Of a stretch of DNA of 64,000 bases, positions 27,312 through 36,977 are shown piece by piece. The stretch is taken from contig NZ_KB892835.1 of the NCBI RefSeq assembly GCF_000373965.1, positions 193,954 through 257,953 of the forward strand. Direction: 5' to 3'. Each line of letters opens with the position of its first letter. Position 1 is the first letter of the stretch. A program made the position numbers and the translations under genes. The stretch comes from Uliginosibacterium gangwonense DSM 18521. GTDB lineage: Bacteria; Pseudomonadota; Gammaproteobacteria; Burkholderiales; Rhodocyclaceae. The notes beneath the pieces are model-generated. The model was not told where the DNA came from and ran no database searches. It saw only the letters and a program-made list of their open reading frames with translations.

Positions 27312-28148
27312 CTATTCCCTCGTTTTCCTGTAGATCGTTGGCGAAATCTGCCGGACTACTTCGGTGACGCCGTTGAGTGTTTCGGAGTGGCCGATGAAAA
27401 GCCAACCGCCGGGTTTGATCCGCTCCGCCAGTCGCTCTACCACGGCGGCTTTGGTTTCAACCGGAAAATAAATCATGACGTTGCGTAGAAAGACCACGTC
27501 AAAATCGCCAATATCCGGAAGCGGGGTGTTCAGGTTGATCTGCCCAAAGCGGACGTGTTTGCGCAGTGCCTGGTCAATGGCGAACAGGCCGGCGTTCTCT
27601 CCTTTCCCTTTCAGGCAATACTTATGCATAATGTGTTTGGGAATCTTTTCTCCGCGATCCATTGGATAGATGGCTTGCGCGGCCTTTTGCAGTACGTGTG
27701 TGCTGATGTCCGAGCCGAAAACCTCCCAATTCTTGCCCAACCCCAAGGTTTCAGCCAGTACAAGTGCGAGGGTGTAGACTTCTTCGCCAGACGAGCAGGC
27801 CGCACTCCATACCCTTAATGGGCTGGTACGAAACTGTGGCAGAACATGTTGGCGCAGAAAATCAAAATGCCGGGGTTCCCTGAAGAAATAGGTCTCATTG
27901 GTTGTAATGAGATTGATGCAAGTTTCCCGTTCCTCGCTTGCCTTGGCGGAGGAAATCAGTTCGTAATAGTCTTGATAGCTACTCAGCCCCAAGGCGCGCA
28001 GGCGTTTACCCAGGCGCCCACACAACATGGGCTTTTTGGCTGATGCGAGGTGAATGCCGGTCAATGAGAAAATCAGACGCTGGAATAGCGCGAAATCCTT
28101 ATCGCTGATTTGTCCACCGGTCGTTTCCATGGTTTTCGAACCAGCCAT
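27312..28148 (-). CDS. cheR: Chemotaxis methyltransferase CheR
   Basis: SAM-dependent methyltransferase for chemoreceptor glutamates, about 278 aa. The N-terminal helical domain is followed by LITTNETYFFREPRHFDFL, SAM-binding VWSAACSSGEEVYTLALVL, and FDVVFLRNVMIYFPVETKAAVVERLAERIKPGGWLFIGHSE. The ATG at 28148 has GGAGG about 11 bases upstream; an ATG at 28199 without ribosome site is also in frame. Followed directly by cheD. Confidence 0.94.
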   Translation of the reverse strand: MAGSKTMETTGGQISDKDFALFQRLIFSLTGIHLASAKKPMLCGRLGKRLRALGLSSYQDYYELISSAKASEERETCINLITTNETYFFREPRHFDFLRQHVLPQFRTSPLRVWSAACSSGEEVYTLALVLAETLGLGKNWEVFGSDISTHVLQKAAQAIYPMDRGEKIPKHIMHKYCLKGKGENAGLFAIDQALRKHVRFGQINLNTPLPDIGDFDVVFLRNVMIYFPVETKAAVVERLAERIKPGGWLFIGHSETLNGVTEVVRQISPTIYRKTRE

Positions 28149-28344
28149 TTTTATTGGCGCCTCCAGGAGCCAGTCTGCAATCTTGCAGTGAGATTGCATG
28201 TGACCATGACTGTAAAATCGGCCTGTGATCTGTGTGCCATGCTGCTGCTTGGCAGCAAAGAAGGGTTATGCAATGTGCAATATAATTATGTATCGGGTAT
28301 GTATGCTGACTCTGCGATCCACGCGCCAGCGATCATCAACAGGT

Positions 28345-28713
28345 CTAAGCCATCACCAGTTTTGATACCGCATTGAGTAGTTGTTCCGGTTTGAAAGGTT
28401 TTACCACCCATGCCCTTGCACCGGCTTGCTGCCCTTGAAGTTTCTTGGCTTCCCCTCCTTCCGTGGTGAGCATGATGACCGGCGTGAATTTGTAGTTGGC
28501 ATGAGTTTTGACATTTTTCAGAAACTCAATGCCATCCATGATTGGCATGTTGACGTCGCTGATGATCAGATGAATCTTGGTGCCATCCAGTTTGCCTAGG
28601 GCATCTTTGCCATCTTCTGCTTCGATGACTGCATAGCCCGCATTGGTGAGTGCGATCCGCACGACTTGGCGGAGAGAGGCTGAATCATCGACGATCAAGA
28701 TAGTTTTGCTCAT
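28345..28713 (-). CDS. cheY: Chemotaxis response regulator CheY
   Basis: 122-aa single receiver domain. The acidic pair and phosphorylation site are visible in ILIVDDSASLRQVV and LIISDVNMPIMDGIEFL, the conserved Thr in VIMLTTEGGE and Lys in WVVKPFKPEQLL. It should carry the phosphoryl signal from CheA to the motor or another output. A 196-bp gap without a gene separates it from cheR. Confidence 0.94.
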   Translation of the reverse strand: MSKTILIVDDSASLRQVVRIALTNAGYAVIEAEDGKDALGKLDGTKIHLIISDVNMPIMDGIEFLKNVKTHANYKFTPVIMLTTEGGEAKKLQGQQAGARAWVVKPFKPEQLLNAVSKLVMA

Positions 28714-28753
28714 GTGAGGAATTCCCGTTTATCCAATACCTTTGCCGGTGTGC

Positions 28754-29935
28754 TCAGAAAAAAGTAATTTCTTCTTCTTGGCCACTGGTTTGTTTTCCAG
28801 AATGGACTGTGTGCTGTTCAAGTGTCGTGTAGCCTTTTTCCATCTCTTGCAACCACATGTCGACATCAATATCGTGGGCGGAGATTCGCCCCTCTTTGTA
28901 ATCACCTAGCATTTTGCTGTAACGCATGATGTCTGACTGGATATGCGCGAGGATTTGGCTGACGCGGTCATGGAATTGCATCTCTACCAGCACTTCGTCA
29001 ACATCCGTCTGCACTTTCTTGCTTTCGGCAAAAAGGTCGCTGCTGGCACCTGCAAGCCCCTGGGCTGCCTGCTTGAAATCGCCTGTCACACATGCAATCG
29101 TCTGTTTGCTGGTTTGCAGGTTTTCCTGCTCCTGGTCTCTGGTTTGTTCCGCCAATTCGCTGGCGCGCAGAATGGCGGTGGAGATGCCTGCCACGATGCT
29201 CGTCATTTTTCTGCCTGCATCATCGGACTGTACCGAGAGTTTGCGCACCTCATCTGCCACCACTGCAAAGCCACGCCCGAATTCACCCGCACGGGCCGCT
29301 TCAATGGCCGCATTCAGCGCCAGCAGATTGGTCTGCTTGGCAATCCGGGAGACGCTTTGTGCCATATGCTTAAGGTCTTCTGCGTGGTGCACCAGCTCAC
29401 TCATCTGGCTTAACAATTCGCGCTTACTTTGGAGCGCATCAGATAAAAGTGTTGATACTTCTTCCAGGCGGGTTTGCGCGCTTTCCACCAGTGTGGCGAT
29501 CGGCCCCTGGCCGGACATGCCTGCCCCCGCTTGCTGCGCAGCCTGGTTGGCCAGGTTCAGGCGCGCATTGATGGTTGAAAAACGCTCGGCCAGTGCGTTG
29601 CCGGAATGGTCGAGCTGGCTTCTGGCAGTATCCAGATGCTTGCCCCACAGAGGTGCCACGACTTCAGTCAGTTGCTGCAATGAACGCAGTTCTTCGGTCG
29701 TCGGCGCGCTGCCTGCTTCCGTTGTTTGCTGTGAAGCGGTTAGGGCGTGGGGGGAAGCCCGCAGCAAGAGACGGCTGATCCACCAGGTGAAGGCTCCTAT
29801 CGATGCTGCCTGGATAAGCGCCCACGCCCAGGCGCCGGTCGTCATACCGCCGGTCCAGACAACACCGATTGCCGACACCACGCCAATTGCATAGCCAGCC
29901 AATTGTGCACTGCGTCTGCAAGCCTTTTCTGACAT
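28754..29935 (-). CDS. Methyl-accepting chemotaxis protein with minimal input region
   Basis: 393 aa. Two closely spaced membrane helices (about 10-30 and 33-50) leave almost no periplasmic loop; no HAMP domain is obvious. The signalling hairpin contains the conserved tip around [36 protein letters not shown]. The C-terminal 90 residues ([23 protein letters not shown] onwards) resemble the tail of receptors that lie close to CheY/CheW genes. ATG at 29935 was chosen because AAGGGAGA lies six bases upstream; two earlier in-frame ATGs lack this. Sensing must be cytoplasmic, within the membrane, or through a partner. Confidence 0.88.
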   Translation of the reverse strand: MSEKACRRSAQLAGYAIGVVSAIGVVWTGGMTTGAWAWALIQAASIGAFTWWISRLLLRASPHALTASQQTTEAGSAPTTEELRSLQQLTEVVAPLWGKHLDTARSQLDHSGNALAERFSTINARLNLANQAAQQAGAGMSGQGPIATLVESAQTRLEEVSTLLSDALQSKRELLSQMSELVHHAEDLKHMAQSVSRIAKQTNLLALNAAIEAARAGEFGRGFAVVADEVRKLSVQSDDAGRKMTSIVAGISTAILRASELAEQTRDQEQENLQTSKQTIACVTGDFKQAAQGLAGASSDLFAESKKVQTDVDEVLVEMQFHDRVSQILAHIQSDIMRYSKMLGDYKEGRISAHDIDVDMWLQEMEKGYTTLEQHTVHSGKQTSGQEEEITFF

Positions 29936-29971
29936 AACATCTCCCTTGTTCATTCTGCTCGCCATAGACCC

Positions 29972-30550
29972 TTAGTGTTCAGCCTCACGGGGAATCGGGC
30001 TCGGGTTTTCTCCAAAATTGCTCATCGATTCGATTTCCTCAAAAGAGAGCACCTTGATGACATCAAGGATGATCACGAAGTTGCCATTGACCTTGCCCAT
30101 GCCCGCGATGAAATCGGTACGTATGCGGGCGCCAAAGCTGGGTGGCGCTTCAATGTCGTTCTTGAGGATATCAATGACCTCATTGACGGAATCGACCACG
30201 ATCCCGACATCCATGCGAACATCATCATTGATCAGTTCGATGATGACGATGCATGTTCGTCGGGCCACCTTGGTGGGGGGGCGGCCAAAACGCACGGCCA
30301 GATCAATGACCGGCACGACGGCACCGCGTAGGTTGATCACGCCCCGCACCACGGTGGGCATCATGGGTACCTCGGTCAATTGTCCGAATTCGATGATCTC
30401 CTTGATGGATAATATGCCAATAGCAAAACTCTCGCCGCCCAGGGTAAAAATCAGATACTGGGTGTTAAGCGTCTGCCCCAGCTCTGCCAGCACCAGGGCA
30501 GTCTGTGGTTTGCCACTGGCGGGAGCGCTGGCTTCTGCAATCTGCACCAT
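29972..30550 (-). CDS. cheW: Coupling protein CheW
   Basis: 192 aa CheW scaffold linking receptors to CheA. The single CheW domain (about 30-180) shows QYLIFTLGGESFAIGILSIKEII, MPTVVRGVINLRGAVVPVIDLAVRF and MDVGIVVDSVNEV. A perfect ribosome site AGGAGG lies seven bases before the ATG. It has an extra N-terminal tail of about 28 residues rich in Ala/Ser. It lies between two receptor genes. Confidence 0.96.
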   Translation of the reverse strand: MVQIAEASAPASGKPQTALVLAELGQTLNTQYLIFTLGGESFAIGILSIKEIIEFGQLTEVPMMPTVVRGVINLRGAVVPVIDLAVRFGRPPTKVARRTCIVIIELINDDVRMDVGIVVDSVNEVIDILKNDIEAPPSFGARIRTDFIAGMGKVNGNFVIILDVIKVLSFEEIESMSNFGENPSPIPREAEH

Positions 30551-30561
30551 GGCAAACCTCC

Positions 30562-33500
30562 TTAGAATTTCTCAAAGCCGACGGCATGGCTCTTGCTGTC
30601 CGTGTGGATATCACGCATCTTCTGCCCTTTGCCTGCCTTGGCAACACGCGTGCTGCGATCACTTGCATGACCCGTTTCGACCTTGAAGAACCCCATCAAC
30701 TCCTGTAGCTGCTCGGCCTGTGCGCTCATCTCTTCCGAGGTAGCGGAAAGCTCCTCCGCGCTGGACGCGTTTTGCTGAGTAGTGCGGTTGAGCTGATCCA
30801 TGGTCTGGTTGATCTGTGTTGCACCCGTGGTTTGCTCTTGCGAAGCTGCGGTAATTTCCTGTACCAGATCAGCCGTCTTGCGGATGGCGGGTACGATGTC
30901 ATCCAACAGCTTGCCTGCGCGCTCGGCCAACTGAACGCTGGAAGACGCTGTTTCGCCGATTTCGCGCGCGGCTACTTGCGAGCGTTCAGCCAGCTTGCGT
31001 ACTTCTGCCGCCACTACCGCAAAGCCCTTGCCATGTTCGCCTGCACGGGCGGCTTCGATGGCCGCATTCAGGGCCAGCAGATTCGTCTGGTAGGCAATGT
31101 CATCGATGATGCCAATTTTTTCGGCAATCGACTTCATGGCATGCGCCGTATCGGAAACCGCCTTGCCGCCCTGTTCGGCGTTCTTCGCCGCCTGCGTGGC
31201 AATGCCATCGGTCACCTTGGAGTTCTCGGTATTCTGCGTGATTGAAGAACTCATCTGTTCGATTGATGCCGAGGTTTCCTCCACGCTTGCAGCCTGTTCC
31301 GAGGTTGCTTGTGAGAGCGATTGAGCCGTGGACGAAACCTGTTCGGAAGCGTTGCCCAGGTTCGTGGCCGCTTCGGTCACTTGAGAGATGGTTTCCGCCA
31401 GCTTGGCAATGGTGCCATTGACGGCCGACTTCAGTTCATCAAAGGTGCCTTGATAAGGCTTTGTCATGGAGATAGTCAGGTTGCCGGCCTCCACTTCACC
31501 CATTACCGCGCGCAGCTCGGCAACAGGGGTGCTGATGGCATCCATCACTGAATTCAAGCCTTCCACAACTTGCTTGAATTGACCACGATGCTTGTTGGTG
31601 TCGCCACGGTCAGCCAATTGTCCGTGCAACACGGCACTGGCCAACGTCTGCACATCTGTAATCAGGATGTTCAGCGGCCCGATGACGGCATCCAGTGTGT
31701 TGTTGACGCCCTCCACAATGCGCCGGAAATCGCCTTGGTGCTTGCTGGCATCGGCCCGCGTATCCAGCTTCAGATCAACGGCTGCCTTGGCTAGCATGGC
31801 CGTATCGGTGACCAGGGCATTGATGTTGTCGATACATGTATTGAGGTTGTTCTTCAATACATTGAAGTCGCCATTATAGGCATCGGTGATCTTGGCCGGG
31901 ATGTCTCCACGAGAAATGCGATTGATATAATCCGCAGCCATGTCAAGTGGTGAGATCACCGCATCAAGTGTGTCATTTACGCCTTGTACCACGGCACGGA
32001 ATTCGCCTTGATGCCTGGCGACATCGGCACGGCTCTTCAACTCACCCTTGACGGCAGATTGGCTGAGCGTCTTGGTGTCTACCACCAGCGACTCTACAGC
32101 GTCTTTCGCTTTTGCAAGCGCTGTATTAATCTGTGCAAAGCTGGCCTTCGCGTCCTTGGTATGCTGATCGCCTTCGGCTACCGTCAGATCCAGATTCAAA
32201 TTACCGCCAGCGAGTTTTTCAAGGTTCTTCGACAGGCGCACCACTTCGACCTTGGTGTAGTCACCCGTTTGCAGCAGGGCCGTCAGGTCGGTCACGGTTT
32301 CAACATAGCCCACCTGTTCGCCCTTGGCGTTATGGACATGCGCGGTATCCTGCTTGCAGCGCATGCCGCACCAGTCAAAGTGGCTTTGTTTCACGCCGAC
32401 CTTCAACTGCTGCACGCCGCAGCCCTTGGTATTGCAGATGTTGGCGTTGGCGGTGCTGCAAGGCATGCCATAGGCGGAGTCACGATCCTTGATATAGCCT
32501 TGGCCGACCATCAGTTTTTCAAACGCCTTGTTCAGGAAGGTCCATTTCATGTCCATGTCCATGACATGGATCGGGAAGGGCACGGAATCGACGATTGATT
32601 GATACCAGGTCATCTTGTCGACCACGGTGTCCAGCGTGCCATTGAAGCCTTGAATCACTTGCTTGAAGGCTGCTTTGTGGCGATTTACGTCTGCACGCGT
32701 AGAGAATTTACCTGCGATGGCTGCCTCGCTCAGCATGGTGGCATCGCTGATCAGGGCGTTGACCGGAACGACAATTGCATCCAGCGTAGCGTTGATCCCT
32801 TCCACGATCTTGCGGAAGTCTCCTTGGTGTTTGCTGGCATCTGCACGCTTGTCCAACTGGAGTTGCACGGCGCCGGCAACCAGGTCAGAGGTGTCTGCAA
32901 TCAACGCCTTGAGATTGCTGCGGACTTGTTCAGTGGTATCGTTGATAAAGGCTTTCTTACCAGGGAACTTTTCAAGCGGCGCATCAAAGTTGCCACGCCC
33001 GAATTCTGCGATACAGGCCATGGCTTTCTTTTTGACTGAAATGTGACCCAGCACCATGCTGTTGACGCCCTCGGCCATCAACTTGTAGTCGCCCATGAAG
33101 TTATTGGCTGGGATGACGACATCAATGTCACCCTTGTCATGTTCGGTGCTCATGTGATTGAGTTCGCCGATCAGGTTGCGGATGGTGTTGCGCATGGCTT
33201 CAAGCATGGCGAGCAGAGACGTGGTGTCGCCTTTGCCAAGCTGCACCGCAGTCGCCAGCTCACCGGCGGCAACACGCTGCACGCACTCCGCTGCATAGGC
33301 GGGTTCTCCGCCCAGCACCTTGCGCAGCCCCTTGATAATGAAAAGCCCTAGGGCGAATACGGCAATGGCAACGAGCAAGGATACGACCAACTGTATCGTC
33401 GTGGCGGTACTCTTGGACTGAGCTGCTTCGGCTGCGGTCGATTTCGCAAGGTCGACGTTGAATTTCTGGTGCTCTTCAAATGCGTTGGTAATTTTCGCGA

Positions 33501-33951
33501 CGGTGGCCTGATTGGCATACAGGTAGTCACGGGCTTCATTGTTTTTGTTTTGCCGGGAGAGAGACAAAACCTTGTCTGCAATGGCCCAGTATTCTGCCAG
33601 ACCGGTTCTGTCGTTATTGAGTAATTCCCGGTCTTTGTCATTGGAGAGATCGTTGGCTTCGTAGCGTTTCAGGGCTTCCTCCACTTTGGTGCGCAGTGCA
33701 GCCATCTTGCTGTCCAGTTCAGTCTTGGTCTTTTCGTCGCTGCTTGCCATGTGTTGCCAGATCGCTACGCGGTAGAGGCTGAAAGGCGTGAAGACGTCTC
33801 CCAAGTCAATTAGACTTGGTACGGTGTTGATATTGGCATAGTTTGTGGTCTGATATACCTTTTCCATCTGAGACCAGCCAAACCCGGCAATGAATACCAG
33901 GCCGAGTACAGATACCGCCACTAACAGGTACAGGCGTTTAAACACAGACAT
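30562..33951 (-). CDS. Giant chemoreceptor with poly-HAMP array and cysteine-rich PAS domain
   Basis: 1129 aa. TM1 (about 7-26), a four-helix-bundle periplasmic sensor (27-185), TM2 (about 187-207), then a long cytoplasmic array of HAMP-like units with the recurring phrase [24 protein letters not shown] at about residues 369, 419, 641, 732 and 784. A PAS domain (about 450-555) interrupts the array and carries Cys498, 506, 511, 528 and 532, including WCGMRC. The signalling domain (about 850-1090) has the tip [36 protein letters not shown]. The C-terminus lacks a CheR-tethering NWETF-like pentapeptide. ATG at 33951 is preceded by AAGGAGGAAGG. Ligand unknown; the cysteines suggest a redox or metal input. 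Confidence 0.93.
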   Translation of the reverse strand: MSVFKRLYLLVAVSVLGLVFIAGFGWSQMEKVYQTTNYANINTVPSLIDLGDVFTPFSLYRVAIWQHMASSDEKTKTELDSKMAALRTKVEEALKRYEANDLSNDKDRELLNNDRTGLAEYWAIADKVLSLSRQNKNNEARDYLYANQATVAKITNAFEEHQKFNVDLAKSTAAEAAQSKSTATTIQLVVSLLVAIAVFALGLFIIKGLRKVLGGEPAYAAECVQRVAAGELATAVQLGKGDTTSLLAMLEAMRNTIRNLIGELNHMSTEHDKGDIDVVIPANNFMGDYKLMAEGVNSMVLGHISVKKKAMACIAEFGRGNFDAPLEKFPGKKAFINDTTEQVRSNLKALIADTSDLVAGAVQLQLDKRADASKHQGDFRKIVEGINATLDAIVVPVNALISDATMLSEAAIAGKFSTRADVNRHKAAFKQVIQGFNGTLDTVVDKMTWYQSIVDSVPFPIHVMDMDMKWTFLNKAFEKLMVGQGYIKDRDSAYGMPCSTANANICNTKGCGVQQLKVGVKQSHFDWCGMRCKQDTAHVHNAKGEQVGYVETVTDLTALLQTGDYTKVEVVRLSKNLEKLAGGNLNLDLTVAEGDQHTKDAKASFAQINTALAKAKDAVESLVVDTKTLSQSAVKGELKSRADVARHQGEFRAVVQGVNDTLDAVISPLDMAADYINRISRGDIPAKITDAYNGDFNVLKNNLNTCIDNINALVTDTAMLAKAAVDLKLDTRADASKHQGDFRRIVEGVNNTLDAVIGPLNILITDVQTLASAVLHGQLADRGDTNKHRGQFKQVVEGLNSVMDAISTPVAELRAVMGEVEAGNLTISMTKPYQGTFDELKSAVNGTIAKLAETISQVTEAATNLGNASEQVSSTAQSLSQATSEQAASVEETSASIEQMSSSITQNTENSKVTDGIATQAAKNAEQGGKAVSDTAHAMKSIAEKIGIIDDIAYQTNLLALNAAIEAARAGEHGKGFAVVAAEVRKLAERSQVAAREIGETASSSVQLAERAGKLLDDIVPAIRKTADLVQEITAASQEQTTGATQINQTMDQLNRTTQQNASSAEELSATSEEMSAQAEQLQELMGFFKVETGHASDRSTRVAKAGKGQKMRDIHTDSKSHAVGFEKF

Positions 33952-34016
33952 GGTGCCTTCCTCCTTCACGTAACATGGATATCCGCGTGGCGGATTTCTT
34001 AAACGATGCAGTGTGA

Positions 34017-36206
34017 CTATTCGTTGCAGGTGAGTCGTGTTCGGGTGTCGGTTGTTACGGCCAACTCGATCAGGGCCATGACATCCAGGATCAAGGCGAC
34101 TTCTCCACTGCCCAGAATGGTTGAGCCGCCAATGCCGCGCAGTTTTCTGAACAGGCTTGGCAGGGGCTTGATAACGGTTTGTGCTTCGCCGTGCAGTACA
34201 TCAACCACGATACCGGCTTTTTGCCCGCCACAACGCACGACCACTACGTTCTCGTGCCGTGAGGGTTCGCCTTCCAGTTCAAACAGCTCGCGCAGGCGTA
34301 CAAAGGGCAGCACCTCGCCGCGCAGATTCAGGTAGTGCGAGTCGCTGGCCACGCCCTTGAGTTCCAGGCATTCCATGACCATTTCCAGCGGGGTGATGAA
34401 ATAGGCCTTGCCTACGGAAATGACAAATCCATCAATGATGGCCAGGGTGAGCGGCAGGCGCAGGCGGATGGTGGTGCCTACGTTTTCTGCGCTCTCCAGC
34501 TCGATGGTGCCGCGCATGGCCTCAATGTTGCGCTTGACCACATCCATGCCTACGCCACGACCAGAGAGATTGGTGACTTCAGCGGCGGTTGAGAAGCCGG
34601 GTTCAAAGATCAGGCGCAGCAGATCTCTGTCTGCCAATACCACATCGTCGGTGATCAGCCCGCGTTCGATGGCCTTGGTGCGGATGCGGTTGCGATCCAG
34701 GCCGCCGCCATCGTCGCGTACCTCCAGCACCACGCTGCCGGAATCATGGAAGGCATTCAGATGCAGCGTGCCTGTTGCGGGTTTGCCTGCCGCGATGCGC
34801 TTGGCAGAAGGTTCGATGCCGTGATCGATGGCGTTGCGTACCAGATGCATCAGTGGGTCACCAATGTGTTCCACCATGGATTTGTCTAGTTCGGTTTCAC
34901 CGCCGGAAATCTTCAGTTCGATGTCTTTGCCCAGCTCGCGTGAAACATCGCGTACCACGCGCGGGAAGCGGGAAAACGTCTCGCCAATGGGCACCATGCG
35001 CATGCGTAGGGCCGAGTCGCGGATTTCCTCTACTAGACGCGACAGAACATTGGTCGACTCCTGCAAGGCCGCATTGCCGTCCTTGGAGGCCAGGGCTGCG
35101 GTAGTAGCACCCGCGATGACCAATTCGCCGACGAGATTGATCAGGCTGTCCAGGCGATCGGCCGCCACCTTGAGGAATTTTGTTTCGGAAATCTTCTTGG
35201 TGGTGTTGACCTTCTGTTTTTCCAGCGCGGCCTGAACCACTTCTTTGGCGGCGATCCCCTCATTGACCAGCAATTCACCAATCAATTGGCGCGCTTCCCC
35301 CTGCTGTGCCTGGGCGGCGAGGGCATTGGCGAGTTCGTTTGGGGTCAGTGCGCCGCCACGGACGAGAATCTCCCCAATCTGGAGCGCATCTTCAGATAAT
35401 TCTTCAATCAGACGGACATAGGTCTGTAGTTCGGAATAAGGGGGGATGATCCGGATGGCACAGTCTTCACGCACAAAGTCGAATACCGACTCAATGGTTT
35501 CTTTGGTGGCAGTGCTGTGCAGATCAATCTCGAACCCCAGGTAGCAGGATTCAGGGTCCATCTCTGCAGCGCTGGGCATGGCATCAATCAGCGTACTGAC
35601 TTGCTTGAGTTCCCCCACTTCAGACAGGTAGGAGACAAAGCACAGGGGGTCCATGCCATGCCGGAATACTTCTGTGCCAAAGCGCAGAGAGATATGCCAG
35701 GTGTCTGCCTCGACAGTATCTTTGGCGATTTTCTCAACCGGCGGCGCGGCTTCTGCAACCCTGCTCGATGGGGGAGGGGTGGATGGGCTGGGCGTGTTCA
35801 GGTATCGGGATAATTCGGCCTGCAGGGCCTTGCCGGTTTCTGCGGTGGCAGCATCCACCGTGATGTCGGTGTCTTCCCCTCGGAGCTGTGTGGCCAATTC
35901 AACGAGGTTTCCCAAGTGGTCCGCACAATTGAGGAGCAGGCTGGCAAGTGAGGCATCCAGCGTTTGTGTGCCGGCACGCACGTTTTCAAGCACGTTCTCA
36001 AGGGTGTGGGTGAAAGCCACAATGGCATCCAGCCCAAACAAGCCTGCCGAACCCTTGATGGTGTGGGCGCTGCGGAATAGGGCGTTGATGGCCTCGGTAT
36101 CGCACTGGCCTTCCTCGGCTTGCAGGAGGATGGTTTCCATGGCCTGGAGGAGATCCCGCGCTTCTTCAATGAACGCTTGCCGCGCCTGTAGCATCTGTTC
36201 GTCCAT
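34017..36206 (-). CDS. cheA: Chemotaxis histidine kinase CheA
   Basis: 729 aa. HPt domain with the phosphorylated histidine His48 in [16 protein letters not shown]; a middle P2-like domain (about 165-265); a short segment (about 270-335) with two similar helical repeats, [20 protein letters not shown] and [20 protein letters not shown], reminiscent of MshEN modules; dimerisation helices; kinase core with [33 protein letters not shown] and [15 protein letters not shown]; and a C-terminal CheW-like domain. It autophosphorylates in response to receptors and feeds CheY and CheB. The MshEN-like insertion is unusual for textbook CheA. Located directly after the STAS gene. Confidence 0.96.
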   Translation of the reverse strand: MDEQMLQARQAFIEEARDLLQAMETILLQAEEGQCDTEAINALFRSAHTIKGSAGLFGLDAIVAFTHTLENVLENVRAGTQTLDASLASLLLNCADHLGNLVELATQLRGEDTDITVDAATAETGKALQAELSRYLNTPSPSTPPPSSRVAEAAPPVEKIAKDTVEADTWHISLRFGTEVFRHGMDPLCFVSYLSEVGELKQVSTLIDAMPSAAEMDPESCYLGFEIDLHSTATKETIESVFDFVREDCAIRIIPPYSELQTYVRLIEELSEDALQIGEILVRGGALTPNELANALAAQAQQGEARQLIGELLVNEGIAAKEVVQAALEKQKVNTTKKISETKFLKVAADRLDSLINLVGELVIAGATTAALASKDGNAALQESTNVLSRLVEEIRDSALRMRMVPIGETFSRFPRVVRDVSRELGKDIELKISGGETELDKSMVEHIGDPLMHLVRNAIDHGIEPSAKRIAAGKPATGTLHLNAFHDSGSVVLEVRDDGGGLDRNRIRTKAIERGLITDDVVLADRDLLRLIFEPGFSTAAEVTNLSGRGVGMDVVKRNIEAMRGTIELESAENVGTTIRLRLPLTLAIIDGFVISVGKAYFITPLEMVMECLELKGVASDSHYLNLRGEVLPFVRLRELFELEGEPSRHENVVVVRCGGQKAGIVVDVLHGEAQTVIKPLPSLFRKLRGIGGSTILGSGEVALILDVMALIELAVTTDTRTRLTCNE

Positions 36207-36217
36207 GATCGTCCCTT

Positions 36218-36556
36218 TTAGTTGGATGCTTCGGCGCAGAGCACCAGCGGATCGCCGAAGTATCCGGTCATGTTCGAAAGATCCAGCACCCTCAGCACGG
36301 CTTCGCTATGTTGGGTCAGGGTCAGCTCTTTGTTCAGTTGTAGCGCCTCACGCTTGAGCATGACGAGCACCTGAAGGCCTGCGCCATCCATCACGGTGAC
36401 GTTGGCGAGGTTCAGCTTCAAGGCTGGGTTTGCATGCAAAGCATCCAGCAGCGTGGTTTTCAGCTCCAGTGCCGTGTAGATACTCAGTTCCCCCGTGATT
36501 GGGACGCTCTGTGTAGCGGGGTTTGCCGACGGTTTATCGTTCAATGCGGAAGTCAT
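36218..36556 (-). CDS. STAS-domain protein, first gene of chemosensory operon
   Basis: 112 aa single STAS domain of the anti-sigma antagonist type: ITGELSIYTALELKTTLLDAL, LKLNLANVTVMDGAGLQVLVMLKREA. The usual phosphorylatable Ser/Thr of SpoIIAA-like proteins is replaced by VTVMDGAG, with Asp-Gly at that place, so phospho-switching is doubtful. ATG at 36556 was chosen (GGGGAA upstream); an ATG at 36595 is in frame. STAS proteins start several chemosensory operons in environmental proteobacteria, but their role there is poorly defined. Confidence 0.8.
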   Translation of the reverse strand: MTSALNDKPSANPATQSVPITGELSIYTALELKTTLLDALHANPALKLNLANVTVMDGAGLQVLVMLKREALQLNKELTLTQHSEAVLRVLDLSNMTGYFGDPLVLCAEASN

Positions 36557-36977
36557 TGCCTTGTTCCCCGTGCCGGTTCTGTGCCGAGTAGGCATTACAA
36601 GCTCTTTTCGGCATGAATGGAATAGACTGAAGCTGTCCATTGGGGAATGAGCGGTGCTTTTCACATATGTTGGCAATTAAAAAAACAAAGAGGTGATGAG
36701 TGCTGCTGGTTTGTAAATATTTACCTCTCTGAAAATGAGAAACAACTTGCCCGTTAGGGTATATGAATGTTTATAAATAATGCCTATGTAATATGTGTGT
36801 AATTTTGTGGGCTGTTTGGATGCCCGGTCAAAAGGGTAGAAATGTATCTTTTTGAAAAATGTCGAAGGCATTTGTTGTATAGCATGCCAGAGGCCGGCTC
36901 GCGGTGGGCTCTTGGGCGGCTTGGCGGGTTGATGGTGCTAGAATTCTTGACGACACATATCTTTCAAAGACGCATCC
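36557..36977. other. AT-rich control region between chemosensory operon and phosphomannomutase gene
   Basis: 421 bp, strikingly AT-rich from about 36670 to 36860 compared with its neighbours. It contains a perfect 12-bp palindrome GTAAATATTTAC at 36713-36724 and AGAGGT/ACCTCT arms around it (36689-36728). It must carry the divergent promoters; no recognisable sigma-28 site was found. Confidence 0.5.
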
